Source: Streptococcus oralis
GTDB lineage: Bacteria > Bacillota > Bacilli > Lactobacillales > Streptococcaceae
Direction: 5' to 3'
DNA length: 64,000 nt
Assembly: GCF_021497945.1 (NCBI RefSeq)
Contig: NZ_CP046524.1
Span: 1,399,501 to 1,463,500, forward strand
Position 1 is the stretch's first letter, and each line of letters starts with the position of its first letter. Below, piece after piece: positions 62,954 to 64,000 of the stretch. Made by a program: the position numbers and the translations under genes. Below the pieces are notes generated by a model, which was not told where the DNA came from, made no database searches, and worked only from the letters and a program-made list of their open reading frames with translations.

Positions 62954-63583
62954 ATGAAAATCCATAAAACCGTGAATCCTGTTGCCTATGAAAACACCTA
63001 CTATATAGAGGGAGACCAACACCTGATTGTGGTTGACCCAGGTAGCCATTGGGAAGCCATTCGCAAGACTATCGAGAAAATCAACAAACCCGTCTGTGCG
63101 ATTCTGCTGACCCACACCCATTACGACCATATTATGAGTCTGGACTTGGTGCGTGAGACTTTTGGAAATCCTCCAGTTTATGTAGCGGAAAGTGAAGCCA
63201 GCTGGCTCTATACTCCAGTTGATAATCTTTCTGGCCTCCCTCGTCACGATGATATGGCAGATGTGGTCGCAAAACCTGCAGAACACACCTTTGTCTTTCA
63301 TGAGGAATACCAGCTTGAGGAATTCCGTTTTACTGCCCTACCAACCCCAGGCCACTCTATCGGTGGTGTTTCCCTCGTTTTTCCTGATGCCCATCTAGTC
63401 TTGACTGGAGATGCTCTTTTCCGCGAAACCATCGGACGGACCGACCTTCCTACAGGTAGTATGGAACAACTTCTCCATAGCATTCAAACTCAACTATTCA
63501 CCCTCCCTAACTACGACGTCTATCCTGGACACGGGCCAGCTACGACCATCGCTCACGAAAAGACCTTCAATCCCTTTTTCTAG
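62954..63583 (+). CDS. MBL-fold hydrolase (glyoxalase II-like)
   Basis: A 209-aa metallo-beta-lactamase-fold hydrolase. Metal ligands: HTHYDH near residue 55 (HxHxDH), TPGHSIGG near 135, TGDAL near 154 (bridging Asp) and PGHGPAT near 197. It is shorter than true glyoxalase II, as in the YcbL-like group, so thioester hydrolysis is plausible but not proven. GAGAGGAAA precedes the ATG. Confidence 0.9.
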   Translation: MKIHKTVNPVAYENTYYIEGDQHLIVVDPGSHWEAIRKTIEKINKPVCAILLTHTHYDHIMSLDLVRETFGNPPVYVAESEASWLYTPVDNLSGLPRHDDMADVVAKPAEHTFVFHEEYQLEEFRFTALPTPGHSIGGVSLVFPDAHLVLTGDALFRETIGRTDLPTGSMEQLLHSIQTQLFTLPNYDVYPGHGPATTIAHEKTFNPFF

Positions 63584-63587
63584 CAAG

Positions 63588-63618
63588 CAAAAAACCAAGG
63601 ATAATTTCCTTGGTTTTT
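63588..63618. terminator. Bidirectional terminator between MBL hydrolase and pepO
   Basis: AAAAACCAAGGA and TCCTTGGTTTTT pair around AATT, with T on both strands. Confidence 0.93.
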
Positions 63619-63621
63619 GTC

Positions 63622-64000
63622 TTACCAAATAATCACACGGTCCTCTGGTGAACGCCACATACCATCGCCTTCTTTGACATCATAGGTTGTAAAGAAGTCA
63701 TCGAAGTTTGGCACTTGCACATTGACACGGAGTTTGGCAGGCGCGTGCACGTCGACACTGGCCATGAGTTTCATCAACTCAGGACGGCCTTTCATACGCC
63801 AGATACGAGCAAAGTTGTGGAAGAATTCTTCAGCTGAGAAGTCTGGTTCTCTCTTAGCAGCTTCAAGGGCTGCAGCAATCCCGCCCAAGTCAGCAACATT
63901 TTCTGATACAGTTAGTTTCCCGTTAATCGTTGCGCCGTAAGATTCTTGTCCATCAAACTGGTCAATGACTTTCTGCGTTTTTTCTTTAAAGGCTGCATAG
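63622..64000 (-). CDS. pepO: Endopeptidase PepO, C-terminal part (M13; N-terminus off the right edge)
   Basis: The minus-strand frame is open from the window edge to a TAA at 63622-63624 (about 125 residues). The ENVADLGG motif (M13 signature ExxAD, third zinc ligand) is near the start of the visible part, followed by the C-terminal domain ending in PEDRVIIW. The zinc HExxH and the start are outside the window. PepO is a large neprilysin-like oligopeptidase that in pneumococcus is also found outside the cell and binds host proteins. Confidence 0.9.
   Translation of the reverse strand, partial: YAAFKEKTQKVIDQFDGQESYGATINGKLTVSENVADLGGIAAALEAAKREPDFSAEEFFHNFARIWRMKGRPELMKLMASVDVHAPAKLRVNVQVPNFDDFFTTYDVKEGDGMWRSPEDRVIIW

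Overview
The window is chromosomal DNA from a Streptococcus of the mitis/oralis/pneumoniae group. Nearly every protein resembles a pneumococcal one: Fba, VncRS-Vex123, CodY, MurT/GatD, Har, LdcB, EstA (Ser121), TCS01. A RUP-type miniature repeat typical of the group is also present. It is probably not S. pneumoniae itself. From memory of TIGR4, these genes come from several separate chromosomal blocks that lie side by side here, Fba diverges in its middle, and the pep27 gene expected between vex3 and vncR is missing. Coding density is high, with short intergenic regions, Shine-Dalgarno starts and many intrinsic terminators. No phage, insertion sequence, CRISPR array or rRNA was seen.

Layout. 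1-2.2 kb: an accessory edge with a McrB-type restriction GTPase running off the left end and an unknown 132-aa gene. 2.4-8.9 kb (minus): fba, then vncS/vncR and the Vex ABC transporter. 9.1-12.5 kb (minus): tRNA-Leu, codY-pncA and a DEAD-box helicase, with a candidate small RNA divergent from codY. 12.8-19 kb (plus): the HOSCN reductase har, an unknown membrane protein, murT-gatD, pepQ and the RUP repeat. 19-24 kb (minus): truA-pdxK-ECF S component, an MFS pump, two small genes and dpr. 24-31 kb (minus): a heterodimeric ABC exporter, tpiA, dnaD, metA and apt. 31-50 kb (minus): a GNAT gene, rplK-rplA, the M42-HIT-ldcB operon, brnQ, the nitroreductase-pepV-UDG-prdX-rhodanese operon, a lipoprotein, uvrC-phosphoesterase, a matrixin-like protease, estA, rnjB and recJ. 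50-53.8 kb (plus): a four-gene amino-acid ABC importer and a nucleotidyltransferase. 54-56.5 kb (minus): a DUF218 membrane protein with a slipped T tract, an Rrf2 regulator and a second phosphoesterase. 56.6-60 kb (plus): a small membrane protein, then a T-box leader ahead of a P-loop kinase and thrS. 60-64 kb: TCS01 (minus), an alpha/beta hydrolase and an MBL-fold hydrolase (plus), and the C-terminus of PepO (minus).

How the genes work together. Amino-acid supply and its sensing recur: CodY with a near-consensus CodY box at its own promoter, BrnQ, PepQ/PepV/PepO/M42 peptidases, an amino-acid importer, MetA with MetR-like palindromes, and the T-box on kinase-thrS. Cell-wall functions (MurT/GatD, LdcB, VncRS, TCS01) and oxidative-stress functions (Har, Dpr, nitroreductase) form the other themes.

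The observations most worth following up are the sRNA candidate opposite codY, the pep27-less vex/vnc locus, the T7 tract that puts the DUF218 start codon out of frame, two matching leader motifs before rplK and rplA, and the T-box-controlled kinase. Comparisons with TIGR4 are from memory. No database search was run.
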